Below, in pieces: positions 1 to 10,141 of a stretch of DNA of 64,000 nt; positions within the stretch are counted from its first letter, which is position 1, and each line of letters starts with the position of its first letter. Below the pieces are notes generated by a model that saw only the letters and a list, made by a program, of their open reading frames with translations, searched no databases and had not been told where the DNA came from. The position numbers and the translations under genes are program-made. Source of the stretch: Helicobacter sp. 13S00401-1 (GTDB lineage: Bacteria > Campylobacterota > Campylobacteria > Campylobacterales > Helicobacteraceae); contig NZ_MLAR01000008.1 in assembly GCF_002272925.1 (NCBI RefSeq), positions 23,536 through 87,535 of the forward strand, in the 5' to 3' direction.

Positions 1-564
1 AGGGGTTGGGTAAAGATTAGTAGTGTGCATCAAAGCTAGGGGTACCTTTTTAGATTCTATGATATCAACACACTTAGCTATGGAATCTAAGTCATTCATC
101 CCAGTAGAAACTATCATAGGTTTAGAAAAACTAGCGATGTGTTTTATAAGTGGGTAGTTATTCATCTCGCCACTTCCTATCTTATAGGCACAAACTCCCA
201 TATCTTCTAGTCTATTAGCAGCAGCGCGACTAAAAGGAGTTGAGATAAAGATCATACCCTTAGATTCTACATACTCCTTTAAAGTCCTCTCATCATTAAA
301 ACTTAAAGCGCAAGATTTCATTATCTCATATATGCTTTTATCACTATTACCTGGAACTACTTTAGTGGCTTCTTTGCTCATCTCATCATCTATAACATGA
401 GTTTGATGTTTAAGTACTTCTATGCCTGCTCGCTTAGCGCTATCAACCATAAGTTTTGCTAGCTCTAAGCTTCCATTATGATTAATACCTAGTTCTGCTA
501 TAACTAAGGGCACTACATCCTTGCTTATCTCTCTAGTTTTGTATGGGGTTTTTAGGGTTAGCAT
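1..564 (-). CDS. neuB: N-acetylneuraminate (sialic acid) synthase, partial at window edge
   Basis: I translated this by hand from an ATG at 564; 188 residues are visible and the C-terminal half lies beyond the window edge. The enzyme condenses ManNAc (or a related hexose) with phosphoenolpyruvate to make a nonulosonic acid. Family marks are [10 protein letters not shown] near the start, [42 protein letters not shown], and HTTNLYPTP at the very edge. These read like Campylobacter NeuB1, so sialic acid is the likely product, but pseudaminic or legionaminic acid synthases share parts of this pattern. It lies 25 nt downstream of the sialyltransferase gene on the same strand, so the pair probably makes and transfers sialic acid onto surface glycan. 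Confidence 0.88.
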   Translation of the reverse strand, partial: MLTLKTPYKTREISKDVVPLVIAELGINHNGSLELAKLMVDSAKRAGIEVLKHQTHVIDDEMSKEATKVVPGNSDKSIYEIMKSCALSFNDERTLKEYVESKGMIFISTPFSRAAANRLEDMGVCAYKIGSGEMNNYPLIKHIASFSKPMIVSTGMNDLDSIAKCVDIIESKKVPLALMHTTNLYPTP

Positions 565-589
565 GCATATCCTTTTTTTAGTTGCTTTT

Positions 590-1627
590 TTAACTTTTAA
601 ACTTTTTGGCCATAAACTTTGCTAGTTTCTTAAAAGGGCTTTTATCGCTATATCGAAGTTTAAGAAAAAGACCTAGCACTCTTTTTGTAAAGCTACCATA
701 AAGCCCACTTTTAATCTTATAGAATACCTTTTTAAAATGACTATCAATATAACTAGGCCTAGGAACATCTCTTATCCTATTTAAGGGCTTTTTGTAATTT
801 AGACTATCCTTATAATCTTTAAAAGGTTTTATCCTTAAGCTATCTGGCGGAAGTGGTAAGTAGGCATGAAGACTTGAAGTTGGACATATACTATATATCC
901 CACCTCCTTTTAAGTGGTTTGGAATCTCTTTTAGATACTTTGCCTTATAGTCTTTGTTAAACTCTAAAAACTTAGTCTTTTGCTCACACTCTGGCAAGTT
1001 AAAATCTTGATTAAAGTAGTCACAACATAACTTTAAGCCTTCTAAATCTAAATAGCTTGTATGCATAGTTGAAGCATTATTTGAGATCTCTGGGAGATGG
1101 AGGAGAAGATTTTCTGTAGGGGCAAAAGAGTATAACTCTTTACCTTGATATAAGTCTATACCGCCTACATATATATGCTTATAGCCATAGTATATAGCTG
1201 TATTTATCATGCAAATCCCACTAGTAACTCTCTTATTATAAGTAGTGATGTTGTGCTTAGCGTGCTCTAATAAATAAGGCATTTGCTTTATTAAGTCATA
1301 AAAAAGTAAGTAGTCTTTGTTATCTTTTTCAGCCATATAATGTTCTAAGTAGGTATCTTCATAAGGCATACACTTCATAAAGCCTTCTATAATGTACTCA
1401 CGTCTTTTGTTTAGTCTTTCATATATCTCAAGTAATATAGGAGATAGATGCGTAGCTGCAAAAAATACTAAGTCTATCTTTTTACCAAGGCAGTAACGTG
1501 CTTCTAAGAAGAACTGATTAACGCGAAAAACATCATAGTCTTTTGGTAGTAAACTATAATCTATTTGCCTTGTGCTAGCCCCATTACCTAAGATAACAAC
1601 ACTATCACTTTTTCTTTTGTACTCCAA
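590..1627 (-). CDS. GT42-family sialyltransferase (Cst-I/Cst-II type)
   Basis: This 345-residue protein resembles Campylobacter CstI/CstII, which move sialic acid from CMP-Neu5Ac to galactose at the end of LOS. The N-terminus has the nucleotide-sugar motif [16 protein letters not shown] and FRVNQFF. Mid-protein KRVTSGICM and [10 protein letters not shown] match the family's Arg and Tyr active-site segments, and the His in [11 protein letters not shown] is a candidate catalytic base. The length falls between CstII (about 290) and CstI (about 430). The C-terminus is rich in Lys and Arg, fitting membrane association. The start is a TTG with AAAGG six bases upstream; no in-frame ATG lies near. 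It heads an operon with neuB, and its promoter carries a T14 tract. Linkage specificity (2,3 or 2,8) cannot be told from sequence. Confidence 0.85.
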   Translation of the reverse strand: MEYKRKSDSVVILGNGASTRQIDYSLLPKDYDVFRVNQFFLEARYCLGKKIDLVFFAATHLSPILLEIYERLNKRREYIIEGFMKCMPYEDTYLEHYMAEKDNKDYLLFYDLIKQMPYLLEHAKHNITTYNKRVTSGICMINTAIYYGYKHIYVGGIDLYQGKELYSFAPTENLLLHLPEISNNASTMHTSYLDLEGLKLCCDYFNQDFNLPECEQKTKFLEFNKDYKAKYLKEIPNHLKGGGIYSICPTSSLHAYLPLPPDSLRIKPFKDYKDSLNYKKPLNRIRDVPRPSYIDSHFKKVFYKIKSGLYGSFTKRVLGLFLKLRYSDKSPFKKLAKFMAKKFKS

Positions 1628-1773
1628 GTGCAGCCTTTACCTTTAAATCCTTCTCTTTAAATAATGCTAGTTTTTATCCTAATATGCTTTTTTAAACATT
1701 TTTAGTTTGCTTCTTTTTAAAAGCGTTTAAAACCTTGTCACTTTATAAAGATTAAGATTTGTTGATTTTTTAG

Positions 1774-1798
1774 ATTATATTCTGTTTTTTTTTTTTTT
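1774..1798 (-). promoter_or_regulatory. Sialyltransferase promoter with homopolymeric A14/T14 tract
   Basis: On the minus strand a perfect TATAAT (plus positions 1774-1779) sits about 150 bases upstream of the sialyltransferase start. Directly upstream, separated by five bases, is a run of 14 A (T on plus, 1785-1798). The tract fills the space where the -10/-35 spacer lies. Variable T/A tracts in this place change promoter strength in H. pylori adhesin genes; that this one varies is inference. Confidence 0.6.
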
Positions 1799-1865
1799 GA
1801 ATTTATGGCTTATTTTTTATATTAATTAAGAATAGAAAAGCTAAAAGTTTGTATGGAGTTAAAGG

Positions 1866-1918
1866 CAGTAAGCACTACTTAAAGCCGTGCTTACTGTTAG
1901 AATCTAGCTTAGATTCTA
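1866..1918 (-). terminator. Double hairpin after dld, second made of inverted AGAATCT words
   Basis: Immediately beyond the dld stop are two perfect hairpins. One is TAGAATCTA / TAGATTCTA with a 3-base loop (1898-1906, 1910-1918). The other is CAGTAAGCAC / GTGCTTACTG with an 11-base loop (1866-1875, 1887-1896). Their position suggests transcription termination of dld. No strong T tract follows, so the mechanism is uncertain. Confidence 0.6.
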
Positions 1919-1919
1919 G

Positions 1920-4751
1920 TTAAGATTTAAGATGGGTTACTTCATCTACAAGATAGGCTATGCTTTGCCAGCTTACCTCACTAGCTGCACTTAGTCCTAT
2001 CTCGCAAGTTGAAGATGAACCAAAGCCTCTTTTAATCCTTCCTTCATAGAACTTTTTAAATCCAGTTAGCGAAGATTTATTTAACTCTGGAGTGTTAAAA
2101 CCCTTGTCTCCAGCAAAGCCACAGCAGCCAAGATCAGGCTTAACTATAATCTTACCAGTTGTGCAAAGTTTAGCAAGCTCAACCATCTTGTTTTGTGCTT
2201 TATTTTTCTTCAAAGAACACATGGAATAAACTCCTATATCTTCAGTAGTTGGCCTAAACTCTAACTTAGGACTTAACTCTTGATATATGAAAAATGGTAG
2301 GTCATAGATTTTAAGTTTAGTGTGTTTTACTTCTGATAGTAAGTGAGCAGAGCAAGCACTGTGATCTAGTACTACTGGAATCTTTCCGTTATCACTTAGT
2401 TTTAAAAGCATCTCTGTAAGACGTTTAGTGTTTTTAGCATGTAGTTCTGGATAACTTACAAAAGGCTTACCACAACACATATTTTCTAACTCTGGTGGGT
2501 AAACTATTTCAACTCCTGCTTTATTGCATAGTGAGATAAAGACTTCTTGTATGCTTCTTTTATCATGCTGTAAGTTTGAAGGCTTAAAGCCACGATTGAT
2601 ACAAGTAGTAAAGTAGATGACTTTAGAATCTGAAACCACGCTATGAGCATTTTCTGGATCAAAGTTATTAGCTAGAGGCATATAATTTGGTATATAAGGC
2701 ATCATAGAGAAAGTACCTTTTACCTTCAAGCTAGTTTCTGACATAAACTTTTGACTAAAAACAGCCGTTAGTGCCCTTGTAGCTTTTAAACCAAAACGCA
2801 TAAACTTGATAGTTGTATCCATGTTGCGCAGTACCGCTGCGGCAATTTTGGCATTCTTTTTATCTTTTTCTTGACGTAAATGCAAGGCTATTTGTGCTGT
2901 ATCTATCTCTAGTGGACATAAAGACTCACATTGAGAACAAGCTGCACAAGTTATCTCACCTAGGTACTCATAGTCTTTTTTTAGTTGACGGGCTAACTCT
3001 AGGCTCTCAGCATCACTTTTAGATTCTAGTCTTGCTATCTCTCTAGTTACAGTTATGCGCTCTCTTGGAGTTAGGGTTAAATCTCTACTTGGACAGATTT
3101 TTTCACAAACCCCACACTCCATGCACTTATCAACATACTCTTGTATGCTATACATCTCTTTAAGATTTTTCATATAGATATTTGGATCATCACAGATCAT
3201 AACATCTGGATTTAGTAAAGTCTTAGGATCAAAGATAGCTTTTATAAGTTTGTTTATCTCATAAGCATCTTTACCCCACTCTAACTCAACAAAAGGTGCG
3301 ACCATCCTACCTGTACCATGTTCTGCTTTTATACTTCCATGCAGCTTAACTACTCCATGGGCCATCTCATCTATCAAGGCCCCATAAGCAGTTTTTTGCT
3401 TTTCATCAGTTAGATTTGGAGTGATAACAAAGTGGATATTTCCAGCTAGAACATGACCAAAGATAATACCTATAAAACCATATTTGACAAATAGGCTTTG
3501 TATGAAGGCTACTCCTTCACCAAAAGTATCTATTTCAAAGCAAACATCTTCTATAACCACTGTAGTATTAGGCGCCCTTGTTGCACCAGCAAATGGTAAA
3601 AGTCCTTTTCTTACCTTCCACCACTGGTCATACACTTTAGGATCAGTACTATACTGTGCTTCTAAATCCTCAGACATTTTTGTAGAGCTTAACTCTGCTT
3701 TTATCTTTGCAAGGTTTTTATCTAGTGTTTCTTTATCTCTAGCATCAAGTTGGATTAATATACAAGCAGTATCTTGCTTTACATCTTTTATGAAACTTGG
3801 CATACCGTCTATGTTTTCTACAGACTTAAGTGAGTAGTAGTCCATAATCTCAGCACTATTTATAATATCATCATGACTTGCTAGAATCTTAACTGCTTTT
3901 GAAGCCTCAGCTATGTTTGGATAAAACAAAAGCCCACATACTTTATGTTCAAAGTCATCTACTATCTCTAATTTAACCGAGCTTAAAAAGCCTAGTGTTC
4001 CTTCATTACCAACTATTAGATGGTTAAATATATCTCTAATATCACTAAAATCAACTAGTGCATTAATAGCATAACCTGTAGTATTTTTAATCTTGTATTT
4101 TCTTTTTATAAGCTCTACTAACTCAGGGTTAGCCATAACTTTTTTGCGCAGATCTAAGATAGCATCTACCATATCTTTATGGGAGTATAAAAAGCTTTTA
4201 AAGCTTGCCTCATCTCCAGTATCCACTAAGGTGCCATCTTGCAAGATAACCCTTACTGACTTTACAGTGTGATAGCTATTTTGCTTAACACCACAGCACA
4301 TTCCACTAGAGTTGTTGTTTACTATCCCACCAATTCTTGCTGTTGCAATGGTTGCTGGATCTGGACCAATTTTTTTTCTCAAATGTTTTAATGCATCATT
4401 TGCATCACTTCCTATAACGCCACAAGCTAGATGTATGTGATCATCTTTTATATCTATACCCTGCCAGTTGTGAGCGTGAGAAACTAGTACTAGTATCTTA
4501 TCTGTACAAGTTTGCCCACTTAGTGAACTTCCTGATGCTTTGAAAGTTACACCTAGTCCATATTTCGTACTTAAAGCAAAAATCTTTTTAATCTCATCTT
4601 CACTAATGGCTTTTATAACTAACTCTGGTACATATCTATAACCAGATGCATCAGTGCCATAAGCAAAACGACGTAAATAATCATTATAGATTCTGTCGTC
4701 TAAAAAAGTTTTAGCTTCTTCGTAAAACAATTCGTACTTATTTTGTGACAT
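1920..4751 (-). CDS. dld: D-lactate dehydrogenase, FAD/Fe-S type (Dld, HP1222-like)
   Basis: The 943-residue protein has an FAD-binding PCMH domain (about 35-270) with SGSSLSGQT and ARIGGIVNNNSSGM, and a substrate-binding domain ending in HGTGRM and FDPKTLLNPD. Two ferredoxin-like 4Fe-4S motifs follow (CMECGVCEKICP near 543, CAACSQCESLCP near 604), then two CCG-type motifs (MCCGKPF near 762, GCCGFAG near 877). This is the fused glcD/glcF-like layout of epsilonproteobacterial NAD-independent D-lactate dehydrogenase, which oxidises D-lactate to pyruvate and feeds the quinone pool at the inner membrane. The length matches H. pylori HP1222 (about 948). A purine-rich SD (AGGAGAAAGGAAG) precedes the ATG. 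It appears to be a single-gene unit. Confidence 0.92.
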   Translation of the reverse strand: MSQNKYELFYEEAKTFLDDRIYNDYLRRFAYGTDASGYRYVPELVIKAISEDEIKKIFALSTKYGLGVTFKASGSSLSGQTCTDKILVLVSHAHNWQGIDIKDDHIHLACGVIGSDANDALKHLRKKIGPDPATIATARIGGIVNNNSSGMCCGVKQNSYHTVKSVRVILQDGTLVDTGDEASFKSFLYSHKDMVDAILDLRKKVMANPELVELIKRKYKIKNTTGYAINALVDFSDIRDIFNHLIVGNEGTLGFLSSVKLEIVDDFEHKVCGLLFYPNIAEASKAVKILASHDDIINSAEIMDYYSLKSVENIDGMPSFIKDVKQDTACILIQLDARDKETLDKNLAKIKAELSSTKMSEDLEAQYSTDPKVYDQWWKVRKGLLPFAGATRAPNTTVVIEDVCFEIDTFGEGVAFIQSLFVKYGFIGIIFGHVLAGNIHFVITPNLTDEKQKTAYGALIDEMAHGVVKLHGSIKAEHGTGRMVAPFVELEWGKDAYEINKLIKAIFDPKTLLNPDVMICDDPNIYMKNLKEMYSIQEYVDKCMECGVCEKICPSRDLTLTPRERITVTREIARLESKSDAESLELARQLKKDYEYLGEITCAACSQCESLCPLEIDTAQIALHLRQEKDKKNAKIAAAVLRNMDTTIKFMRFGLKATRALTAVFSQKFMSETSLKVKGTFSMMPYIPNYMPLANNFDPENAHSVVSDSKVIYFTTCINRGFKPSNLQHDKRSIQEVFISLCNKAGVEIVYPPELENMCCGKPFVSYPELHAKNTKRLTEMLLKLSDNGKIPVVLDHSACSAHLLSEVKHTKLKIYDLPFFIYQELSPKLEFRPTTEDIGVYSMCSLKKNKAQNKMVELAKLCTTGKIIVKPDLGCCGFAGDKGFNTPELNKSSLTGFKKFYEGRIKRGFGSSSTCEIGLSAASEVSWQSIAYLVDEVTHLKS

Positions 4752-4830
4752 ATATCTTCCTTTCTCCTACTTATACACACGACAAATAGCTGCTAAATAT
4801 AAGGCCGCATCCATGATACCATTAATTGAT

Positions 4831-7275
4831 TTAAACGACAAAATTTACAATCTTATCTTGTACAAAAATCTCCTTTTTGATCTCATTAGTTAACCATTTT
4901 GCAACGACTTCTTTAGCATCTTTTAAAACTTCATCTTTTGGGCTTCCTTTGGGTTTATCTAAAGTTCCTCTCTGTTTACCATTAATGCTAATGGCATAAG
5001 TTATGGAATCTTTTTCTAAAGCCTCTTTGCAAACTTCTAACTTAGAAAGGTTTTTTAAGTCAAAAAGCCTTTGACTAAGCTCCCAAGCTATATGAGGCAC
5101 AAACGGCTCTAATATATTTAAAAGCACATAGTAGCCCTCACTATAAACTTCATCATTTTCTTGTGCATTTAAAGCGTTATGGGCTTCCATGCAAGCTGCG
5201 ATTACTACGTTAAATGGATAGCCAGCTATCTCTTTATTAAAGATTCCAAGTTGCTTTGATAAGGCTTCATAAACTTTTAAACGTGCTAGCTTTGCTTCCT
5301 TGCTTAAGCTTTTTTGATCTATCTTTGGCAAAGTTTTATGTTTTACTCTTACGCTTTTATCCCAAAGTCTATTTAAAAACTTAAAGCTTCCATTTACCCC
5401 ATCATCATTCCACTCTAAGGCATAAGTTGGAGGCGCTGCAAAGAGGGTAAAAAGTCTAGCCGTATCAGCTGAGTACTGCTCTATTAGCAAGTTTGGCTCA
5501 ACTATGTTGCCCTTAGACTTGCTCATCTTAGCGCCTTCTTTTAAGACCATGCCTTGAGTTAGTAGATGAGAAAAAGGCTCGCTACTTTCAACATAGCCTA
5601 AGTCTCTTAAAACCTTAGTAAAGAATCTTGCATAAAGTAAGTGGAGTATGGCGTGTTCTATCCCACCGATGTACTCATCAACATCCATCCAGTACTTAAG
5701 GCTTTCTTCATCAAAAGCTGCCTTAGCTCTTTTTTCAGGTGGAGTTGTATATCTTAAAAAATACCAACTAGATTCTACAAATGTATCCATAGTGTCAGTT
5801 TCTCTAACTGCTTTACCACCGCACTTTGGACAGGTTGTAAACTTCCAAGTTGGATGTTTATCTAAAGGATTGCCTTCACCATCAATGACTACATCATCAG
5901 GCAAAGTGACAGGCAGTCTAGTTTCACTTACTACCCCACATTTTTCACAGTGCACTAGTGGTATAGGTGCCCCCCAGTAGCGCTGCCTTGAGATCCCCCA
6001 GTCTTTAAGTCTATAGTTTGTGACACCTTTACCAAGATTTTCTTTTTCAAAGTAGCTTATAATCTTAGCCCTAGCAGTAGCACTATCTAATCCACTAAAG
6101 CTTTTACTATCAGTTAAGATTCCATCTTCTGTAAAAACTCCACTAGCGTAATCTTTAGTTTTAGGATCTAAAATCACTTTTTTTATAGGCAGATTATATT
6201 TTAAAGCAAACTCATAATCGCGCTCATCATGGGCTGGAACACTCATAACAGCTCCACTACCATAATCCATTAAAACAAAGTTTGCAACCCAGATAGGAAG
6301 CTTTTCCCCCGTTAAAGGATGCAAGGCAAAAAGAGGCAAGGCACAGCCTAACTTTTCTTCTTTTTGAGAATCTTTTGCTGAAAGATTTTGCATATCAGTT
6401 ATGAAGTCTTTAGTTTTAGCATCTAAAGCGTTTACTTCTAAAAGTTTTTTGACTATAGGGTGAGTGCTAGCTAGTGCGCAGTAGCTTACTCCAAAAATCG
6501 TATCTGGGCGAGTGGTATAAACACTAAAAGATTCTATATTATCGCCCAAAAGACTTTTAGAATCTTCATCTAACTTAAAGTTAAACTCTAGTCCTTTAGA
6601 CTTTCCTATCCAGTTTTTTTGCATCAAAATCACTTGATTAGGCCACTTGCCTTCTAAAGTATCAAGATCAGCTAAAAGCTCTTCTGCATAGTCAGTTATC
6701 TTTAAGTAGTACTGATACATCTCTTTTTGCACAACTTCTGTATCACAACGCCAGCATTTTTTTTCTATCACCTGCTCATTAGCAAGCACAGTTTGGTCAT
6801 TAGGACACCAGTTAAGATAGGCTTTTTTTCTATAAACTAAGCCCTTCTCCCACATCTTTATAAAAAACTCTTGTTCAAACTTTGTATACTCTGGATCACA
6901 AGTAGCTAAAGCTCTAGTTTTAGAAAAGCTAAGCCCTAAAACATCAAGCTCTTTACTCATAACATCCATGTTTTCATAAGTCCACTTTTTAGGATGAACC
7001 TTATGTTTTATAGCGGCATTTTCTGCAGGCATACCAAAGGCATCATAACCTATAGGGTGAAGTACATTAAACCCTTGCATCCTATAAAAGCGTGCCATAG
7101 CATCGCTTATGCAGTAATTACGCACATGTCCCATATGAAGCGCCCCACTAGGGTAAGGAAACATCGAAAGGATGTACTTTTTAGGAAGACTTAAATCACT
7201 CTTTGGTTCATAGTAGCCTTCCTTAGCCCAAATCTTTTGCCACTTTTGTTCAATACTAGGGTTATATCTTTCCAT
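4831..7275 (-). CDS. leuS: Leucyl-tRNA synthetase
   Basis: This class Ia synthetase charges tRNA-Leu. The 814 residues carry the HIGH motif as HMGH at 47-50 and KMSKS near 582. The CP1 editing domain lies between (TTRPDTIFG, then [10 protein letters not shown]), and zinc-binding Cys pairs are seen in [21 protein letters not shown] and TCPKCGG. Full length compared with H. pylori LeuS (about 806). Only three bases separate it from the upstream glcD stop, so it is the last gene of a run csd3-nudix-pgbA-glcD-leuS. Confidence 0.97.
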   Translation of the reverse strand: MERYNPSIEQKWQKIWAKEGYYEPKSDLSLPKKYILSMFPYPSGALHMGHVRNYCISDAMARFYRMQGFNVLHPIGYDAFGMPAENAAIKHKVHPKKWTYENMDVMSKELDVLGLSFSKTRALATCDPEYTKFEQEFFIKMWEKGLVYRKKAYLNWCPNDQTVLANEQVIEKKCWRCDTEVVQKEMYQYYLKITDYAEELLADLDTLEGKWPNQVILMQKNWIGKSKGLEFNFKLDEDSKSLLGDNIESFSVYTTRPDTIFGVSYCALASTHPIVKKLLEVNALDAKTKDFITDMQNLSAKDSQKEEKLGCALPLFALHPLTGEKLPIWVANFVLMDYGSGAVMSVPAHDERDYEFALKYNLPIKKVILDPKTKDYASGVFTEDGILTDSKSFSGLDSATARAKIISYFEKENLGKGVTNYRLKDWGISRQRYWGAPIPLVHCEKCGVVSETRLPVTLPDDVVIDGEGNPLDKHPTWKFTTCPKCGGKAVRETDTMDTFVESSWYFLRYTTPPEKRAKAAFDEESLKYWMDVDEYIGGIEHAILHLLYARFFTKVLRDLGYVESSEPFSHLLTQGMVLKEGAKMSKSKGNIVEPNLLIEQYSADTARLFTLFAAPPTYALEWNDDGVNGSFKFLNRLWDKSVRVKHKTLPKIDQKSLSKEAKLARLKVYEALSKQLGIFNKEIAGYPFNVVIAACMEAHNALNAQENDEVYSEGYYVLLNILEPFVPHIAWELSQRLFDLKNLSKLEVCKEALEKDSITYAISINGKQRGTLDKPKGSPKDEVLKDAKEVVAKWLTNEIKKEIFVQDKIVNFVV

Positions 7276-7278
7276 TCT

Positions 7279-8670
7279 TCACTTCACCTTTAAGCCCATC
7301 TTGCCGGGATTTAAAATATTATTTGGATCAAAAGCTTTTTTTAAAGAGGCAAAAAGCTCCATTTCAGCTTCACTAAAAGCTAGCCTCATAAAAGGTGCCT
7401 TTGAAAGACCGATCCCATGTTCTCCACTAAGTGTGCCTTCTAGTTTAACTGTAAGTTTAAATATCTCAGCTATAGCGTCATGGCCAGCTTTTAGCTCTTC
7501 TTCATTTTCTGGGTTTTTAATCATAACATTAGTGTGTACATTTCCATCACCAGTGTGACCAAAACAAGGCGTTGTAACTTTGTACTTTTCACTTATCTCT
7601 CTTATGCCTTCTAATAGTTCAGGGAGGCGAGATCTTGGGACTGTTATATCTTCGTTTAGCTTTTTTTTGCCATAAACTGTGATGCTTTGAGAAGCATTAC
7701 GTCTTGCAAACCAAAGGGCAGCTTCTTCATCTGCATTTTGTGCTATCTTAAACTCAGTTGCACCATTTTCTAAAAACTTATCTTTAAGTGCTTCTAGTTG
7801 ATAGTTTAGTTCAGATTCTAAGTTGCCATCAACTTGGGTTATTAAGATAGCCCCAGCATCAACTGGTAAGCCTTTATGGAATCTTTCTTCAACTGCTTTT
7901 ATAGTTAGGTTATCTAAAAACTCCATAGCAACTGGGGTTATGCCACTGGCCATACTTTTATAAACTGCATTCATCGCTTGTTCTATACTTGGAAAAACTC
8001 CCATGGCTGACTTTGCAAACTTAGGCTTTGCTATAAGTCTTAAAGTTATCTCAGTTATAACTGCTAGGGTTCCTTCACTAGCTATCAAAGTGCCTACTAT
8101 GTTGTAGCCTGCCACATCTTTTATAGTCTTTTTACCTGCCCTTATAATCTCTCCATTAGGAAGCACAGCGCGCAGTGCCATAACATAGTCTTTTGTGATT
8201 CCATATTTTGCGGCCCTCATGCCACCTGCATTTTCACTGACATTACCCCCTAAAGTGCTTTGGTCTTGACTGGCTGGGTCTGGTGGATAAAAAAGACCTA
8301 GCTTTTCTACTTCTTCTTGAAAGTGCTTATTAATAACGCCAGGCTGTACTCTGGCTACAAGATTTTTAGTATCTATCTCTAAAATCTTATCCATGTACTT
8401 ATCAAGTGCTAAAACTATGCCGCCATCTACTGGCAGGCTACCTCCAGTAAAACCACTACCTGCCCCACGTGGCAAGATGTTAATCTTTTTAGCATTACAG
8501 TACTTTAAGATATTAGACACATCTGTTTCATCTCTAGGAAATAAAACTAAATCTGGCTTATATTTTTCCCTTGTAGCATCATAGCTATAGGCCATTTTGT
8601 GCATTTCATCACTATGGGTGTTTTCTTTTCCTAATAATCCTTCAAAATATTTGACATGAACATCTTCCAT
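7279..8670 (-). CDS. glcD: Glycolate oxidase subunit GlcD-like FAD oxidase
   Basis: The 463-residue FAD-linked oxidase has a PCMH FAD domain (about 35-215; RGAGSGFTGG, DPASQDQSTLGGNVSENAGG) and a C-terminal oxidase domain (FGHTGDGNVHTN, GTLSGEHGIG, NNILNPGKMG). Unlike Dld upstream it has no iron-sulfur part, so electrons must pass to a separate partner. It is likely a 2-hydroxyacid (glycolate or lactate) dehydrogenase, and matches HP0509 in size and neighbours. The gene lies four bases after the PgbA-like gene and three before leuS. Substrate specificity cannot be read from sequence. Confidence 0.9.
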   Translation of the reverse strand: MEDVHVKYFEGLLGKENTHSDEMHKMAYSYDATREKYKPDLVLFPRDETDVSNILKYCNAKKINILPRGAGSGFTGGSLPVDGGIVLALDKYMDKILEIDTKNLVARVQPGVINKHFQEEVEKLGLFYPPDPASQDQSTLGGNVSENAGGMRAAKYGITKDYVMALRAVLPNGEIIRAGKKTIKDVAGYNIVGTLIASEGTLAVITEITLRLIAKPKFAKSAMGVFPSIEQAMNAVYKSMASGITPVAMEFLDNLTIKAVEERFHKGLPVDAGAILITQVDGNLESELNYQLEALKDKFLENGATEFKIAQNADEEAALWFARRNASQSITVYGKKKLNEDITVPRSRLPELLEGIREISEKYKVTTPCFGHTGDGNVHTNVMIKNPENEEELKAGHDAIAEIFKLTVKLEGTLSGEHGIGLSKAPFMRLAFSEAEMELFASLKKAFDPNNILNPGKMGLKVK

Positions 8671-8674
8671 ACTC

Positions 8675-9472
8675 TCACTCTCCTATTTTTTTACTTAACA
8701 GTGCATCATAGTACTTAAAGTAGTCACCCTTACTTTTTTTGCTTGCAAAAAGACTAAAAAGTGAGCCGCTGCTTGGAAAAGAAACACGAGTAAAAAATGG
8801 AGTTAGGGGCTTATTTGTATTAGTATTAAAAGCTTCTTTATATAACAAGGTGTGAGTTTGACACTCTAAAACACCATACTCTTTACTGCCTATCACAAAA
8901 ACTAGTCCTACGCCATAAACATCACAAGCCTCTTTTAGAGCCTTTGGAGTTGGGTCATACTTGCCATCTTGAGCTATATATCCCATCAATAAGTCAGGGC
9001 TTAAAAACTCCACATCTTTAACTTTTGTTTTTAAGGCATCAAAACTTTCTTGATTAGGTGCTATTAAAAAGGCTTTTTGATTTAGAAGGTGAAAGGATAT
9101 GGTGTCATTAGTCTTAGGGCTTAGTTGAGGATTAGGAAGGTAGACTTGATTCATCTCGTCAAACTTTTTAACCTTAGCTTTATAAAAAAAGTTTGTGTCA
9201 TCTGTGCTTGGGATACCTTTTAAGCTATCTTTACTAACTGGAGATTCTATAATGGCCATATCAACTATGGCCGTATAACTATCAAGCCCTCTTTGTATAA
9301 GTCCATCTTCTCCTTTTAAAAGCTCTTTAGGCGAGCTTAAGATAATGGTGGAATCTTTCTTATCATAGCTTACCACCTTAGCAACTATTGGAGTAGTCAG
9401 GCTGGCTAGATCAAAAGCAAAAGCCCCTTGCGATAAAAATAGCAAAATGCAAATCATCTTAATAGTCTTCAT
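8675..9472 (-). CDS. PgbA N-terminal-domain protein (short form, exported)
   Basis: The 265-residue protein has a clear signal peptide (about 1-19, hydrophobic core ending GAFA). The mature part has no transmembrane segment, and no enzyme motif is visible. Its place between a Nudix gene and glcD equals that of HP0508, the plasminogen-binding protein PgbA of H. pylori, and the mature domain fits the PGBA N-terminal family by position and character. H. pylori PgbA is much longer (about 450) with a charged C-terminal part; here the protein simply ends after about 245 mature residues. Plasminogen binding should therefore not be assumed. Orthology is inferred mainly from synteny. Confidence 0.65.
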   Translation of the reverse strand: MKTIKMICILLFLSQGAFAFDLASLTTPIVAKVVSYDKKDSTIILSSPKELLKGEDGLIQRGLDSYTAIVDMAIIESPVSKDSLKGIPSTDDTNFFYKAKVKKFDEMNQVYLPNPQLSPKTNDTISFHLLNQKAFLIAPNQESFDALKTKVKDVEFLSPDLLMGYIAQDGKYDPTPKALKEACDVYGVGLVFVIGSKEYGVLECQTHTLLYKEAFNTNTNKPLTPFFTRVSFPSSGSLFSLFASKKSKGDYFKYYDALLSKKIGE

Positions 9473-9500
9473 AAACGAAATCCTTTTTTTTATATATAGC

Positions 9501-10121
9501 TTAATGGTGTTTTGTATTAACTTGAGTTAAAAACCAAGTAGTCCCAAAAGCAAGTGAGATGCTTTTAGAGCATCTAGTGTCATTTAAAAACTCATAAACT
9601 AACTTTCTTGGGACAAATATAACATCTATATTTTCTAACTCACTAGCATTCCCACCGCCTTCAGTCTTTTTCATACTTTCAGTAACTTCTGTGTAAAAAA
9701 GATGCTGATAAGCCCCACTTGTGCCAACCCCAGAAAAAAAGTTAAACAAAGGATACATATCTTTAGATTCTACAAAGTAACCACACTCTTCTTGAATCTC
9801 TTCTATAGCAGTTTGTTTGGGAGATTTGTTTTTATCTAAAAGCCCTGCACAAAGTTCATACATAAAACCATCTTGATTTTTTAAAAATACCGGTAGCCTA
9901 AACTGTCTAACGTAGATAAAACCATCTTTTTCTTTATGATATATAACTATGCCAACGCTATCCATGCTTTTTACGATATCCCAAGTTTTTATTAAACCCT
10001 TTTCTTCATAGCTAACTCTTTCAATCTGTAGATACTTAGAGCTACTTACTGGCTCACTCCCTAGCACTTTTGGCATTTTTGGCTTATGTAAGGTGGCAGT
10101 TTTACCTTCATAATAAATCAT
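9501..10121 (-). CDS. Nudix hydrolase, sugar-nucleotide pyrophosphatase type
   Basis: The 206-residue Nudix protein has its box near residues 95-118 (GLLDKNKSPKQTAIEEIQEE, then CGY). Against the consensus GX5EX7REUXEEXGU the first Glu is Ser and the Arg is Glu, while the metal-binding core EEIQEE is kept. This variant is common in the ADP-ribose / UDP-glucose pyrophosphatase branch, which cleaves nucleoside diphosphate sugars. N-terminal segments KYLQIERVSYEE and GFIYVRQFRLPVF also fit that branch. It corresponds to the HP0507 position, between csd3 and the PgbA-like gene. Substrate is unknown. Confidence 0.78.
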   Translation of the reverse strand: MIYYEGKTATLHKPKMPKVLGSEPVSSSKYLQIERVSYEEKGLIKTWDIVKSMDSVGIVIYHKEKDGFIYVRQFRLPVFLKNQDGFMYELCAGLLDKNKSPKQTAIEEIQEECGYFVESKDMYPLFNFFSGVGTSGAYQHLFYTEVTESMKKTEGGGNASELENIDVIFVPRKLVYEFLNDTRCSKSISLAFGTTWFLTQVNTKHH

Positions 10122-10141
10122 ATTTAGCCTTTTAATCCGTT

